Positions 11,838 to 25,500 of a stretch of DNA of 64,000 nucleotides are shown here, in pieces. Positions within the stretch are counted from its first letter, which is position 1; each line of letters begins with the position of its first letter. Under the pieces are notes generated by a model that made no database searches, was not told the origin of the DNA, and worked only from the letters and a program-made list of their open reading frames with translations. Source of the stretch: Onchocerca volvulus (taxonomy: Eukaryota > Nematoda > Chromadorea > Rhabditida > Onchocercidae); assembly GCA_000499405.2 (NCBI GenBank), contig HG738138.1, positions 10,042,888 to 10,106,887 of the forward strand, written 5' to 3'. The translations under genes and the position numbers were made by a program.

Positions 11838-13527
11838 TCAAATGTGATTCTTATTTGAATTTCTGGTACCATGAATCGTAAATGCCGTACTTGGATTATA
11901 TTGAGGCACAGAACACCCATTTACGGTACCAACTGTTGCATGGAACTCCGGACTAGGTAAGCGTAGCACAGCTAAATCATTGTCTGTTGCATGAAGTGGA
12001 TACCAACGTGACGTACCATTCAAAGCATACGGATCTGTAGAACATAATCAGTTTCTTTCAATAAGGATCAGTTAAAAGTATTTGTTATTATAGATTAGTT
12101 TTCTGCTCTTCTCTATCCATAAATCTCAAAAAATTAAGATGAAACATTCAAAATCAGCCAAAACTATCAAGAACAGAGCCATAGAACAGACAGAAAGAAG
12201 AAATTTAAAGATACTGATCCGAATCGGTACACAGCCAATCATCAGAAGGGCCCTTATAAATTAAAATCACCTGAAAGACTAATAACAACTTTTCCTAAAG
12301 CATTGTTATCATTGAGTTTGTCGTAGTCCCACACCGTAAATTCCAAGTAATGACTGTATAGTTCATGAAATGGTACTGTATATTCCAATGTTTGGTTCCA
12401 TACGGGATCTGAGGTATTTGGCACGAATTTAGTTCGACGCTTGCTAGATACCCTGAAAAATGTCTAATATGTTTATACCTCATTGCATTGCTCTGCAAAT
12501 TTTTGAATATATTATGAGAAAAGATACGTTGAGAAATAATATAAAGTGCATTAAGTTCACTCCATAGCTCATTGCAGCAGTATTTACCTTCTTCCAGGTA
12601 ACAAGTAGATCTTGACGAAGGGATTCGGATAAAATATTGCATTACAATACTGACGATATGAGAGGCTTTTAGCCGAAAGCACTTTTACCATAAGTGTTGA
12701 TGTCGGTCGGTTGTACGCTAAAGCCACGTTCAAATAACCCAACGCATCAGCCTAAAACTTCCAACACATAAGCGAGAAGACAAATTTTCAAACGAATAGA
12801 ATGATAAAATCTAAAAATAGATGTTATTCAATATACCTCTAAAATGAATAGATTATCAAAGGAGTTCATACATATCATACTTCTATCAATTTTCAACCAA
12901 TATTGTCTCGTCACATGACCAATGATGTCTCATCTTTTAAGTTAAATGTGAGTTTCGACTTTTCAGTCTTCCACTATCCTAATATTAAATTTAAACATTC
13001 GCCGAATGGCTAAACTGACATAAAATAACCAGTTATTCCCAATCTTCTTCACTGATAGAAGATTATCCTTTAAATTCAAAATATTATAATTTGCCCTATC
13101 ATGATTATTCCAAATAAAAATTAGCTGAAAATACTACTAAGAGATAGGGAAGTAATTATGTAATTAAGCTGACCTGCTGCATGCAGACAGCGTGATTACG
13201 TGGTTGCAAAGGGGTCGTTTTACCGTCCATTGTTGGTTTCAAAGCAGGATAAGAATATGAAGAAAGAGATGTTCGTCCATCTGCACAACGATGTGCAGGT
13301 ACTGGAGGGGCTTCTGATTTCTGTGAGTGATTGTGTGTTTCATCTATAACATGCATCTTCTTAGTAAAGAATTATTTTAAAATATTTTTGAGTACTGTAT
13401 ATAAATTTAATAATATTTTAATAAGAAACCCATACCATGTTTTTGTTCTCGTCTGCTTTTTGGCTTTTCAATGGTTTTACTTCTCTCGATATCACTCGAT
13501 GTTATCTGCATATTGCTTGTCGGACTG
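11838..13527 (-). CDS. cla-1: C-terminal exons with a single RIM C2A-like C2 domain
   Basis: Exons 13436-13527 and 13174-13343 form a Ser/Pro/His-rich linker. Exons 12588-12751, 12271-12452 and 11838-12034 form the C2 domain: [73 protein letters not shown] and [10 protein letters not shown]. It follows the RIM C2A sequence block for block. Like RIM C2 domains it lacks a full set of the acidic residues that bind calcium, since the first loop ([13 protein letters not shown]) has none. The protein ends about 45 residues after the domain at TAA 11838-11840. Confidence 0.88.
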
Positions 13528-16500
13528 CTTGAAAATCAAAATGTTGTTTAACCAAAAAAGAAATTATACCCTAGAAGTTATAAAAGACCTTTCAAGATAA
13601 ACTGTTACAGAGATAAGCATAAGTACTTTCTAACGAGTATTACTTATCACGAAATCAACTGATATCTTTTTAACTTCCAACCATCAGAAAGTCGCAAAAA
13701 ACTTTTGCAAATGTTTACAGTACAACAGTTCATTTTCTTTCAGCACAGTTGAATTACTTGTTAATAAATCAGAAATTCCTTTGCGAGATAATCATAAAAC
13801 ATCAGAATAAAGTTACCTTTCATCAAATTTACTACCTCCCAAATAATACAGTTAATAAAGTATAAAAGAAGGCATAAAAGGTTAACAACCTAGCAACAAC
13901 CATTTCAATTTCACCCCGACTAGCAACTATCACTTGCTCCACTTCTTCAAATGTTTTTCCAGTTAATAGTATACCATTCCATTCCAGAACACGATCTCCT
14001 TAAATCAGGATCAGCGAACATATTTTCATCGTATTTTCGAAAAAACGTGGTGTAAATGCTATGATATAAAACTAATAAATTAATTTTTTTCTATTTTAAA
14101 TATAATGTACACTTCCAGATTTTATTATTCATTTTACTTCAGGAAAAAACAGGACTGGAAAATTTATTTTCCATCCTTTTTGGATATTATTCATTTAATG
14201 ATATACAATGATGCAAAATTTAATAAATCTCTGGATGATGTAGTTATATGTCGGAACAAGCCATTGTATGGAATTTTTTGGACGAGATTTACAATGTCTG
14301 TAATCTGATTGTCTTGTCTTATTATCAATTAATTAGGTTATTGATAACTATATAAATTATCACTATTCGCTAATATAATCCAACATTGCATTTTGCCTGC
14401 GATGTTGCAAATTCATCACAACTGACTTTGAGGCATTCAAATTAGTTTTGAAAGAAATAGTATTCAACGAATAGTAAAATTATTCAACCTCTTATTTTTA
14501 ACTATTACCACTTTTCGCTAGTGATATCATTTGTATATGAAAATTAATTACTAACGAATTTTAACCTTCTTTGATCTCGCCTAATGTTTCCCGAGCCTTT
14601 CCGCGATTTATTGTCGATACAAAAGCAGCAAGTTCACCATTCGGAAGTTTTTTACCACCTATTACTCGAATACCAATATCTGCAATGTGCTCATTAAACC
14701 GTAAATTTCATTTATTCATATTTTGACAATAATTTTGCAGTGCAATCTGAAATTCTCCCAAAATTTCTCAGAATTTCATTTTTAAAGAGGCGCCTCTACC
14801 TTCGTAAGACTAGCCTACTACTAACATTCATAACTGCAATGACACTACAAAGATCTCTGAAGTGGAACAACCGCTCGTTAAACCATACTATTTTTTTTAA
14901 TAATAACCCAGATCCCTTCAAAACTTGATTTTTCAATATTTTAAAAATAGAACCGTTGTAAACATTGGTGTCGTGATATTTGCGTGTTAACAGAATCTTC
15001 TTAATGTTTGTCGGACGAACCCGATCGCGTTGAATTATGGTAATAACTCCTCCATCGCTATCATCGGATGACTGTCTCAACTGATTTCCAGTTAGTTCTT
15101 TTACCTGCTAATATTCGTATTAATTCTAATAACTTTATGAAATCATAAAGTAACTGTAATTAGCAGTAATCATCTCTAGAAATGAATGCACACTTCATTA
15201 CCAAACATTTCAACAAACAAATCAAAAGAGATCAAATTACTGGTCGGTTATTTGATGGTTTCAAAGCATGCATATTACATTAATATAGATTACTCTGTGT
15301 TTTCTTTTTTTTTTTTTTTTTTTTTTTTTGAAAATCATGAATGCAAATATCTGAATTACAGAAACTAACTTTTTGGTTTGCGAGAGAGTATTGGCAAATT
15401 ATGAGAAGAACTTTTGGCTTCTCCTATATTAATTTAATAATGGGAAAAAAGGAATATGGGACTTTGATTTAGCGTTGTTAATTCTCGAAGGCCTACCAAT
15501 CAATTGGAATACCCTCATAAAACACCAAGTTTTTCTAGAGGCCCAAATTCCATAGTATAATAAAAACCTACTTGATATCTCCGCGTCTTTCTGTCATGGC
15601 GTCCGAGACTAGAGACGTGATTGCAATCGCCTGAATGAATATGTCAGCTGAGCAATTAAATTTGAAAGCACGCATAAATGGTTAACAAAATGATATTTTC
15701 TTTTTTTTTTTTATTTTATGTGCATGTTTCATCAATTGAAATACAGTTTCTCTGCAGAATATTTCTCCTCCTCACGATCCTAGGTAAATTTCGTGTGACT
15801 AAGCATGGCTTGTTTGTAGAGCCAGACTATGAAATTTGATATTTTAATTCGATTTCAGAATGTTTTGCATTTCTCATTTTCGGAGACAATGCAGTTATGG
15901 AACCCATTCTACTGCACTGAAACTAAAATGTTACATTTGCAAAAGACCTGCAACTTCTTTTCAAAAATGAATTTCAATAACTGCATAAAATAATTACAAT
16001 TGCCGCAGCTTTTTTTTATCAACAAACTAGTAACCATACAACAATGACGAATTTTAGTGCTATTGTGAGAAAAAATAATTTCACTTAATTGATTCAAATT
16101 TCGATGCAAAACAAACTGATAAATTACAATTCTAAGAACAAGCGATAATTGCACCTCACAAAGTCCCTTTTTTATTCACAGATGAAATGAATTACAAAAA
16201 GAAATAATTTTTTGATTAATTTCATGCTAGAATTAAAAATTGAATTCAAATGTGCGGGAATGAGGTGTAATACCGCCCATTCACCACAAGCACCATAATT
16301 TAATTTCAATATCATATGTCATCAGTATCAGGAGGTATATTTTCATTTTCCACTCAACGAATAATTTAAACATATGATAATATTCTCACTTTTATAGTTG
16401 AAAATTTCTTAAGTAACTTTTCAAATCATTATATTGTCAACCTTTCAAGTACCCAAAACTTTTTGAAAATGCTGAGTTCATCAAATATGAAGAATGAGCT

Positions 16501-19500
16501 GCTTAAGATTCATATGTTTCTGTGCGATTAAACTTTTGTCATGCCATTTTTGACGTTAAATTTCGTTTATACCAACTGGTTCCCTTATATTCTAATTAAC
16601 CTGTTTACTGAACTCAACATTTTCAAATATCTCTGAAAAAATTAATGCTCAATTTACGATTTTCAATATCTTCTGAGGTAATGTAAAAAAAAGAGAAGCT
16701 GAAGAAGCCACATAGACTTTTTTTGAATTACAGATTGAATAAAACTTCCCAAGGTTCTTGTTAATTGGCTTGTATGTTTTAAAAGGATTTCATTGTTTCA
16801 ATGATCAATCCAATTTCAGGTTGGTCAGTAGGAGTTAAAGGTTCTAATTCCTATTTTTGCTAAAGTCTATTCCAGAAAATTGATCCAAAACAAATAGCTT
16901 CTTTGAAAAATTTCAGCTAGTAATTCGATTGATCTTGGGATAAACTTATTCAAGAAATGAAAAAAAAAAAAAAAAATGCTGTCATTATACCATTCTTCAA
17001 ATTACTGAAATGCGACAACAAACATTAACAAGATGAAACTTTTTTTACAAGCAATCATTTGTTTGTTAATCAAAAACTGGAACAAGTAATAATTCATTAT
17101 TTTAATAGAGAATGCAGAGTTAATCCAACGGTTTTAATAATATTTCAGGTAGAAGAGAATAAAACGAAAAAAAAAAAAAAAAAAAAAAGCCAAATTCACA
17201 AAGCCCAGCTACACTGCCATGCAGAACATAAAAATAAAACAGCTTAAGTTTTCGTAAACTCTACCACTTAACATTAAATATATATTTATTCAGATTTCAC
17301 TACATTAATAAACAAAGATTAAATTGTTTCATCGAAAAGAATAACATGAATTACAACGACGAAATATAATTTGACATTTTATTTAAATCAAAACTTCATA
17401 TTAATTATTCAAAAATGACACGGATATAAATAAATAATGTCTATAGCAAAAGTTATAGACTCTTTTGTTAGCGCCTGATAATACTTTTTCTGCAGTGACT
17501 GAAATTTCTTAATAAAATTTCAATCAACTTTTCTGGTAAAAAATATGTATATGTAGTGTCCGGTAGACGTTGCAAATTATTTGCTAAATCCTTTCTATTA
17601 AAAACACAATTTGAAGCATCTAGTTTTTATTCATAACTTCTAAAAATCGATCTTCTATCGAAATTTAATTCAATGAAGTGCACGAAATTGTTTAATGGTC
17701 TTTCTACAACATAATGCATGCAGACGGGAAGTAGGAAAAATGACAGAGAGACTAATTATATTACAATTATTCAGGCAAACAGCAGAAGATGAAGGCAAAA
17801 GTGTTAAAAATAGTATGGCGAAGCTGATTGATTTTGAAACGAAGGAATTCTAAATAAATCTGGAAACAGAGAACTGCTGAAATTTTTAGTAAGTACATAG
17901 TTAAATAAGCTGCAAAAAAAAAAAAAAGAAACAACACGATATTAAAAAAATCAAGATCCACTGCTTTTCACTGCTTCGTTTTTTACGATAATGATCAGCT
18001 GCACCATAACAAAAGAAAGCAGCTTAAAATCGAAACGCTTTTGCAACATGCTAAACTAATGCAACGTTTAAAAGATTTAAAAAGGACATAGTTTGTTGCA
18101 AACATCAAAGGCTTCAAGAGATCACAGAAAAGTTGCGACTTTCACAATGGTGGCAGTGCAGTAATTAACTAATTAACTAATGTGTTGCGGTCCTTTGTAA
18201 TACTAAAGCCATATAACTTACAGATTTTTCAGGCTAGAATTCTGCGTGCTATTCCACCTCACATATGTAAAATTGTGAACAGAAAAATGTTTGGACCACC
18301 CACTAATGAATATTGGGGGTTTTCAGCAGAGAGTTAATCATATCATACATTACAAGAAGTAAACTAAAAACATTTCGATTCCCGAAAAATTGCTAACGAA
18401 GACAAAATGAAAATTCATAAAAATCTACATGCTCAAACCCCTTGGATATTAGCAACCCACAAAAGGGTTGCTCTTCTCACTGTCCGTGTAAATATGTAAA
18501 TTGAAGTATTTCTCCAAATTACTGACAACGATCGAATGGAAATATAAAAACTGAATATGCACAGGAAACACACTCATATCCTGAACATCATGGTTATATC
18601 GTTGACAACACATGCATAAACAATGAATATATGAACATTAGACGAACAAATGAAACATTAGCAATAGAATCCTGATGAGGCTAGCGAACCTCGGCATCAC
18701 CATGTTTGAAGATAATGAAGTTAAAAAAATACTAAATAAAAAAAAAAAAATCAAAAAAAGATTTGACAACTGCATCATACAGTAAAAAGCTGAACAACAA
18801 TCTTTCACGACAACACTGTCAGTATTGGGCGATTTCAAACAGACAAAAAGGAAAAGTAAAGAAAATAACAAAAGACCCGAGATTATTAACGGATTTGGCG
18901 AGAAATTTGAGGAAATAAGGAGCTGGGGCTAAGTGCCACAAATAATTAAAACTGAAACTTAATTAATATCAATTTCCCAAGTTCTAATGAAATGTATAAA
19001 TTAGAATCCTTCCAAATGTATTTGAAAATAATAACTAACAAAGATCTGATAGAATTTATCAGAAGAAATATTCCTCGATGCTTTCTTGATGGTATTTATT
19101 TAATGCATTTAGTTGCTGTTACGCAAAATTTCGAAAAAAATTGGGAAATATGATAAAAGTCATAGATTTTGCAGAACTATTATATGTACAAAATAGGCAC
19201 TATAGTCAATTCTCTTTTTTTAAAACTTCAGTTTTCAAGTTATGAATACATAAGTGAGGTGACACCATTACCGTAATGTTGTGGACGCATAGAATGTTGA
19301 TTACTCAATGTTGTATACATGCGGTTCAGAGCATCTTTTTTCGGATAAACGGCATCATAACTATTCATTGGAATATTTCCATTGGACCAAGCTCTGCTTA
19401 AATGGCCAGGTTGTTGAGAGGTTGGCGCATAATTATTCAAGAATGCAGATGGTTGACTTAGCGAATAAGGTTGCTCACCAGCATCCAAATAACGGTTGCC

Positions 19501-22500
19501 TGCATAATATTGGTTGGAACACGGAATGTAAGGATCATGACTTCGTACGGCATAGTTTCGGTTTGAAAAGTCTCGTAATTGATAAGATGCTGCCCTGTCC
19601 CGGTAATAATTGCCATACTCGGTAGCAGAATGAATCGGTCTCGAGCCGTAGTTTGCATCATTCCTGCTATATACTTGTCCAAGAAGAGGTGAACTACCCG
19701 GGAGAGTATTCGATGTCTGAGGAAAATGATTCGAATAATGATAAGGTAGTAAAGCATTATTATCAACCGCATTACTACTCGCGTAAGAGAATTGTTGATA
19801 CCAAGGCCAGTTTTCATAATGCTCATTCTGCATGTAAGAGGGGAAATTTACGTAAGGATCAGGAATGATAGGGTGCTGAATTGATTGATTTGGATGTAAA
19901 CATGATGAATCAACGTCCATAGAAGGCAATGGATCCATGGGTAGTGCTTGACCAATGGTGGTTGAGGACCTATATCTAGGCACAGAACAGGGACGTTTTT
20001 TGGCTTGACTGAAGTACATCCGCTCTTCCGCTGGATAACCGTTCATAAGCTTCTGTTGGTTAGTGATAAACTGATTACTAAGATAATTTGCATACTGTGA
20101 GATAATATCAGTATTAGGTAGACTTTGAGGATCATCGAAATTTTGTGCTCGTGTGCCAGACATATACTGAGGTCTATACGAATCATCATATGCGGCTTTC
20201 ATTGAAGGACGTCCAAAAGTTACATTTGATTCTGGAAGACGTTGATATGATAACCAGGGATCTAAATAATTAGTAGGCCGAGTCGCATAAAGCCTCGTTC
20301 TGGGATCCAGGATGGAATCTTCTGCAGCAGTAGGATTCACATTATTCCAGGATCTTGAAAGAGCATCATAACGCCCTGCTGGAAATGGGAGTGATTGGAA
20401 ATAATCATTTTGCGCATCACCATAATTTCGGTCAGTGTAACGCTCATAATTCCGTGGAAGTGATCCGTATCCAAATGAGGGTCGGATACTATTGCGATTT
20501 ATATAATCGCATCGGTTTGATCGAGGCGATCGTGTTGTAGGAAAATCGATCCTTGGCAAAGATCCGTAATGCGGAACAGTGGATGAATAATCGGAAGTGG
20601 GATGAATAGTTGGAAAAGCGGATGGTGAATATAAGTCAATCATAGATGAAATCTTTTCTTTCCGCTGAGCGAGTTCATCTATAACTCTCTGTTTTCTAGT
20701 TTCCCTATTTGCAGGATCATCGTCACTGAAAGCAAATCGATTCTTCAATCTTCGTCCATGTTCTCGAAGTTGTCTATCGTATTCCGCGAAATATTTCGCC
20801 GTAGATTCCAACAAATTTGGTTCTGAAGCTGAGAATAGATTACTGGCTGAGCTACGGTGACGACGACTGGACGTTCGATTGCTATGAGTTTCATAAGTCA
20901 TGATGCCATTTGTTTGTGTTTCCGTAGACCGGAAGCGTGGTTGCAGCACCGTTGTTACATCAGTATTAGTAGCAAATGCATCAAATCGATCGTGTTCCAT
21001 TTGTCGTCTGACTGAAGCAGCAGTTGTGTGATAGACTGAGCTAGGTACGGCAGTATATGCAGTTACAGTGGCAAAAGAACTTTCCGACTGAACTCCAACT
21101 GATTTAAATTTCGGTTCTGAACATAAGTCGTCGGTGGAAATGCCCACCTCCTGGGTACCACTTTGGACCGGGGATAAAGAAGGTGGAATAGAAGAACGTT
21201 CAGGCACAGGGGTGGTCGTCACTGAGGTTGTCGCACTAGGTACTTCACTCGGTACCACACGAGCGCCACTAATAAGTTCAACAGGTAATAGGCAAGGTAT
21301 TACATTAGGAATGTTATCGATGTCAACAGAACGATATTCTGGCAAAAGTCCAGTAATAAGCATTCGATGAACGATATATTGCCTCTGATTGGCCTCTATT
21401 TCACAAGCTTCCAGGGATTCTCGTCTTCTTTCCAAAACCTCCTTCAGTTCTTTCTTCAGCAACACCCGAGCGAGTGGGCTGGGCATTTTGGTACCCGATG
21501 AATTTCCCAAGACCGAGGAGCGATCACCCGCTGCAGCAGAAGTTGTCTGTCGAAGGAGTAATTTGGGTTTCGCATTAACGATCGCTGCCCCGGGAAGAAT
21601 AGCGGGATCTACAGTGTGACAATAGGCCGTTGATGGAGATGACAATGATAAATTGCTTAGAGAGGCAGTACGAAAAGTAGGTTGTGAGTAGGCACGAGGA
21701 TCCTGAGAATGGTATTGTCGATCGGGAGATGGAGATACAAGCGGGGCGCTTGATGTGAGGTAGATTGGAGCGGGAAACGTTTCGCTGACCTTCTCTGCAC
21801 GTTGCGTTGGTATCGAAGGCAGCTTTCGTCGTCCCATCTCCAGTGATGTCGAACATTGTACATCATCCTGTAAACGTCTTCATTATCTATGATTATCTAT
21901 GATAGATTCTAAATATTTGGTTCTTATTCTAACTTATTGTAGCTTTATCTTGACATAAAATGACACGCAATTACTTAAATCTATTCTATGTTTTGTGCCA
22001 CATAATTATGATTTGAAAAAAAGAAAACTGCACATTTGCAATAGGCTTCACACAATCATCATAAATCATTGCCATTGCTAGAATCGAAGATTAAGGATAA
22101 AGACATGCAAGCCTTCTGCATAAATTGTGACTAATTTCAGTCATTTGAATCAGCAAATACGGGGCATCGGAAAAGACAATAGTTTTGACTGCAAATTTTC
22201 CAATAAGACGATTTCTAAGAATTACGTAAGTAACAGAAAATGTGCATGAAAAGAACTGGAAAACTCATAAAATCTTTATGTAATATCTTCAAATATTTTT
22301 GGAATGCGTTATACAAATTTCGCAAAATTCACTGAGAGGGGAGACCTTTCAGCCATCGACTATTTTCTTATTTGTAATCTTATTTAAGAAGAGTGTATGG
22401 AGAAAAACATCTAACGATAAGTTTAGGAATTTATTATTCACCAAATTCTAGTCCTTTTCTTAGAATAAGAAATTTCCGAAATTTTCTACACCATCCCTAT

Positions 22501-25500
22501 TCATTTACACTTTCGAAAAGACGAACATTGTGATAGTTCGTGCTGATTCTTTCGAATTATTCATACTGGCTCAAAACAAATTCTGATTCTTGATTGCAGT
22601 AATAACAATTAGATAGAAAGAAATTGCATTGGCATTTATAGATTTGCATACGAACCATTTAGTGAGATGCAAAAGTCGGGATAGAACAAATGCGAATGTT
22701 CCGGTAGCATCTTCCGGAAAATTTCCTTCATTATGCCCGGGATATTCTTGAATGTACAAATTTTTTACTGAACCATATTACTGCAGAAACATTTGCTTGA
22801 GCGCAAAAGGATGAGAGAAAAAGAAAAGTATTTGCAAGTAGTTTGCGATTGCAGTTATTATTGGATAGGGTCGAGAGACTATGTATCTAAGGCTTTACTA
22901 GCAAGCAACCTCTATTTGTCAAAAAAAGAAAATCAATCCCAAGAGACATCAATGAAGTGCAAGCTTATTTCATCAAGGCGCACCCATCACATATATACAT
23001 ATGCATGCATAGCTTAAATGCTATATATCTTCATATATATCGACGACGTATAATGGGATCTGTATCATAACTTTGAAGAAATATGTGTTAATCATTACCG
23101 ATTTGCTGTTGTATCATCCGTTTTGTTGATAGTGAATAGAATATTCTGTCAAGTTGCAAAAATTTTATAATAAAAATTTTTTTATAAATTATATTGCCCC
23201 GAACAAGCAATTTAAAATGGGAACAATCCAATCAATGTAGAAAAGCAAAGGTAGCGGAAGACATCCATGGAAACGTTCTCAATATTAAATGACATGAATT
23301 GCTGGTAAATATTGATAGCACTTAGGAACCAATATTAATAATCAATACCGTGAATTTCCTGGATGATGATCAAGGAATGGAAGAAGTTATGAGAATGAAA
23401 AATTTGCAAATGAAAATGCGGCAGAAGAGTGTCAGTTAAGAAATACTGCGTTTCATCGTTTAATATTGAAGCAACAACAACAGCAGGAACAAACAAGCCC
23501 AATAACCATTTTGATGCTCTTTGGCTTCGATGCTTACTGGCCAATCCCGAAAGAACTACAACGAACCTTTTTAGGCCTTTTCTCTCTATAACGTCTATTA
23601 AGTCGCTTTTTTTTTGCATCTATAGACATAGACACGGACGTATACACATAATACATCAGGACACGCCCACATAACATGGATGGATGGATGTTTGTAATAT
23701 AATAGAAAGAAAGAATAAAATATAGCATGAAAAATCTGAAATTTGTAACGTAGAAAAACTGAAATTGAAAAAAGTAATTCATCAAATTTTGGCATAAAAT
23801 AGGAAGTGCTCATCAAAGCCATAATTTCAAGGCAAAATGTCTCTATTTGCTGATTTCAATTCCTATCCCAAACAAACGCAGGACGGATAGATCTTAAATC
23901 AAGAAGATTCAGCACTTTATTATTGGAACATTTTGCGGCCTTAAAACTTCCAGCTCTCGAACATCACTGATCTTTACATGCATATACTTTTAATAATTCC
24001 AGGAAGAAAGCAGTAAGGGGATGAAACGATGGCTACTTGAAATGGTACTACTGATCAACTTGAAGTTATAAACAGATCTCTTTCATTACAGACTATATTT
24101 CGAAGGAATTTCTAGATTACTCATTTATCTAATACTACTAATAACTCTTTTTCGATTTAACCATTGTGAATTATGCAGTAACATTTTATAGTGAACGTGG
24201 GGATACTACGATAATCATGCGTGCCTAATGCATCTCCCTTGAGAGTTAAAAAGATGGATCTCCACTATACATTAAATTATTTCCGTGAAGTCAATACTTG
24301 AATGACAAGCATTACTACTAATGCTAACTGATACTACTATCAGTGATTAAAACTGAAATTTCTCTGATAATTGTTGTAAATTAAAAAAATTATGAGAAAT
24401 ATATTTGCAAATCGCTTTATTATTTGTTACTATGTAAACTAATGCTTTGGGATCAAATAATTGTAAATATAACTAATCTCCTTTCTCCCGCAATTCTCAC
24501 TCCTAAATGAAACACCTACAATAGATATTTTCTTTTTTTAATAATTCATAAACTAGAGAAAAGAAAAAAATCTCTTTCATTTTTGGAAAAAATCGAGAAA
24601 CTCAGTAAGACAATTTGCTAAAATCTCTGGAGAGCAACTGTTTTTTGAGAAGCAAACTGAAATGAATGAAATACATACATCAACACAAATATCCTTTTAG
24701 GTATGTTGTTTATTTATTTTTTTAACTGATCATATTAACTCCTCACTCTTTCGATTTTTGAAAGAAATTAATTATACTAGAAGTGAACTGGTAACTAAAT
24801 TAATTAATTCGAGAATTGGACTCTGGAAACAATCATTAGTAGAATATTTTGAACCTCAATAACTGCAGATAATATTTTATTGCCAATATTATTTCATTAA
24901 ATTTTATTTTTCCTATTTTACAATTTTTTCCAGCAAGGTTGCAATAAACTATTAGTGCTAAAATGGTAATATCGACTATTAATAAATTTTTCAATATAAT
25001 TTCAAACTAATTGCAACTGTAAGCATTATAAGCATTTTTTTTCTCAAATTGGTTCGAAAAAAAGGCAAATTATGCAAAGTTGATTATTCTGAAGTATTTC
25101 AAAGCAATTCATAGGTTTTTTGATGTCTTGGAAAATGTTTAGGAAATGAAATTAAAAAATATTTAAGTTTAGAAGTAAAAGAGAATGCAACAGGACTTGA
25201 TAAAATAAAATAATAACAGCAGGATTTTTTTTTCTGAAAATCTAAAATAACTGAAAAGAAAACGACCTCTTTAGGAACGGTCTGTGAAAACAAAGTTGGT
25301 ATACAAGCAGTGGACAATATTTCGGTAGTTGTGGACGCGCTAGGAACGTGATGTTGTTGGCCACCCATCAACATCATAGCTGGTGATCGCTTTAACCTAA
25401 AAAACTTACAATTTCTTATTTGTCGCAACAACAAAAAAAATATATCAGAAGCTAAGCTATTCGGTAATCTGAAATCAGAAATACAAGAAGAAAGTAATAT

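Noticed and set aside
11711..11920. Open frame overlapping the end of the C2 exon on the minus strand
   Set aside because: It would need an intron of about 20 bp to join the C2 exon; the in-frame stop at 11838 is simpler.
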